From the NCBI GenBank assembly GCA_021161105.1, contig JAGHBG010000061.1, forward strand, positions 1-6,925: 6,925 nt of DNA, written 5' to 3'. Shown piece after piece: positions 5,999 to 6,925 of the stretch. A model generated the notes under the pieces. The model ran no database searches. It worked only from the letters and a program-made list of their open reading frames with translations, and was not told the DNA's origin. Position 1 is the stretch's first letter; each line of letters begins with the position of its first letter. Both the position numbers and the translations under genes were made by a program. The stretch is from Thermotogaceae bacterium (GTDB taxonomy: Bacteria > Thermotogota > Thermotogae > Thermotogales > Thermotogaceae).

Positions 5999-6925
5999 CA
6001 ATATTTGAAAAGTCCGTAAAGGGAAGAAAAGCCTATAGCCTGCCAAAATTCGACATACCAGATGTTGATATAAACATGCCAGAACATCTTAAAAGAAAGG
6101 AAAAGGCCAACCTTCCAGAGGTTTACGAGGTAGAGGTTGTAAGACACTATACAGAGCTTGAAAAGAAGAACTTCTCTGTCGATGTTGGATTCTATCCACT
6201 TGGCTCCTGCACCATGAAATACAATCCAAAAATTAACGAAGATATGTCGGCTCTCTTTAGATGGCTCCATCCGTATCAGCCAGAGGAGACAATTCAGGGC
6301 GCACTTGCCCTTATGTACGACCTTAAAGAAAAACTCCTTGAGATAACCGGGACAGACGATATGACTCTCATCCCATCCGCTGGAGCCCATGGTGAGCTCA
6401 CCGGAATGCTTATAATAAGGGCTTACCACCTTGACAGAGGTGATACAAAAAGAAACAAGGTTATCGTTCCAGACTCCGCGCACGGAACGAACCCAGCTTC
6501 TGCAACGATGGCAGGCTTCAAGGTTATAGAGCTCAAATCCAGCGGTGAAGGGCTCGTCGACCTCAAAGAACTTGAGAAGCACCTTGATGACACAGTTGCT
6601 GCGATAATGCTCACCAATCCAAACACGCTTGGATACTTCGAAAGAGATATCGAAAAGATAGCAAAGATGGCTCATGATGTTGGAGCGCTTCTTTACTACG
6701 ACGGTGCAAACCTTAACGCTATAATGGGAAAGGCAAGACCGGGCGATATGGGATTTGATGTTGTCCACCTTAACCTCCACAAAACTTTCTCAACACCGCA
6801 CGGAATGGGTGGACCGGGCTCTGGACCAATAGGAGTAAAAGAGCACCTTAAAGACTTCCTTCCAGTTCCCGTTGTAAGAAAAGATGGAGACAGATACTAC
6901 CTCGATTACGACCTTCCAAAATCAA
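5995..6925 (+). CDS. gcvPB: Glycine dehydrogenase (decarboxylating) subunit 2, P-protein beta half, cut by window edge
   Basis: This is the catalytic, PLP-binding half of the split P-protein. 310 codons are open to the window end without a stop; the family is usually about 480 residues, so roughly a third is missing on the right. Visible motifs are the N-terminal GRKAYSLP (10-17), [13 protein letters not shown] (67-79), AGAHGELTG (128-136), [11 protein letters not shown] (160-170), YDGANLNA (235-242) and the cofactor site [11 protein letters not shown] with PLP-lysine K263. The glycine-rich loop after it reads [10 protein letters not shown]; most homologues, including E. coli GcvP, have HGGGGPG, so residue 271 is Met instead of Gly. 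The ATG at 5995 overlaps the gcvPA TGA by 4 bp (ATGA) and has GGAGG at 5983-5987, marking tight translational coupling that suits equal subunit amounts. Leucine codons are exclusively CTN. Confidence 0.96.
   Translation, partial: MTIFEKSVKGRKAYSLPKFDIPDVDINMPEHLKRKEKANLPEVYEVEVVRHYTELEKKNFSVDVGFYPLGSCTMKYNPKINEDMSALFRWLHPYQPEETIQGALALMYDLKEKLLEITGTDDMTLIPSAGAHGELTGMLIIRAYHLDRGDTKRNKVIVPDSAHGTNPASATMAGFKVIELKSSGEGLVDLKELEKHLDDTVAAIMLTNPNTLGYFERDIEKIAKMAHDVGALLYYDGANLNAIMGKARPGDMGFDVVHLNLHKTFSTPHGMGGPGSGPIGVKEHLKDFLPVPVVRKDGDRYYLDYDLPKS

Noticed and set aside
5908..6780. 290-codon open frame on the minus strand opposite gcvPB
   Set aside because: The + strand encodes unmistakable GcvPB motifs. 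Opposite gcvPB this antisense frame is codon-aligned, so it stays open because gcvPB avoids TTA, CTA and TCA codons there. Its product is Cys/Ser/Val-rich with no recognisable motif.
1..6925. CRISPR array, insertion sequence, tRNA or novel multi-gene system
   Set aside because: No spaced direct repeats, transposase motifs, terminal inverted repeats or tRNA-like cloverleaf seen; all genes belong to well-known housekeeping families.

Overview
The window is an ordinary bacterial housekeeping locus, read entirely on the + strand. AT-rich DNA, heavy use of AGA/AGG for Arg and ATA for Ile, Lys/Glu-rich proteins and the gene order suggest an anaerobic thermophile of the Thermotogota, Caldisericota or thermophilic Firmicutes type. 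The sequence alone does not settle the phylum.

Region 1 (1-4138) is one tightly packed block: the 3' end of a probable rimO, pgsA, thpR, recA, recX and rny. Gaps are 12 bp or less, or the genes overlap (rimO/pgsA by 8 bp, recA/recX by 41 bp). Every complete gene has a purine-rich Shine-Dalgarno sequence. The block joins membrane phospholipid synthesis (PgsA), RNA-end processing (ThpR), homologous recombination and its modulator (RecA, RecX) and membrane-anchored mRNA decay (RNase Y). The promoter of the block must lie upstream of the window or inside a gene; I see no convincing promoter or SOS operator next to recA. A strong GC hairpin at 4148-4169 ends the block.

Region 2 (4139-4285) is a 147-bp intergenic stretch with that terminator, a TATAAT-type promoter near 4239 and the gcvH ribosome binding site. 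There is no room for a glycine riboswitch between the inferred transcription start and gcvH.

Region 3 (4286-6925) is a glycine cleavage operon: gcvH (lipoyl carrier), gcvPA and gcvPB (the two halves of a split PLP-dependent P-protein). gcvPB is cut off by the window edge after 310 codons, with its PLP-lysine already visible. gcvT is not upstream. The gcv genes use clearly different leucine codons from the recA block.

I found no mobile element, CRISPR array, tRNA, rRNA or convincing novel system. The most useful second-look points are the recA/recX overlap and the basic RecA tail it encodes, the gcv operon without gcvT or riboswitch, and the codon-use contrast between the two halves.
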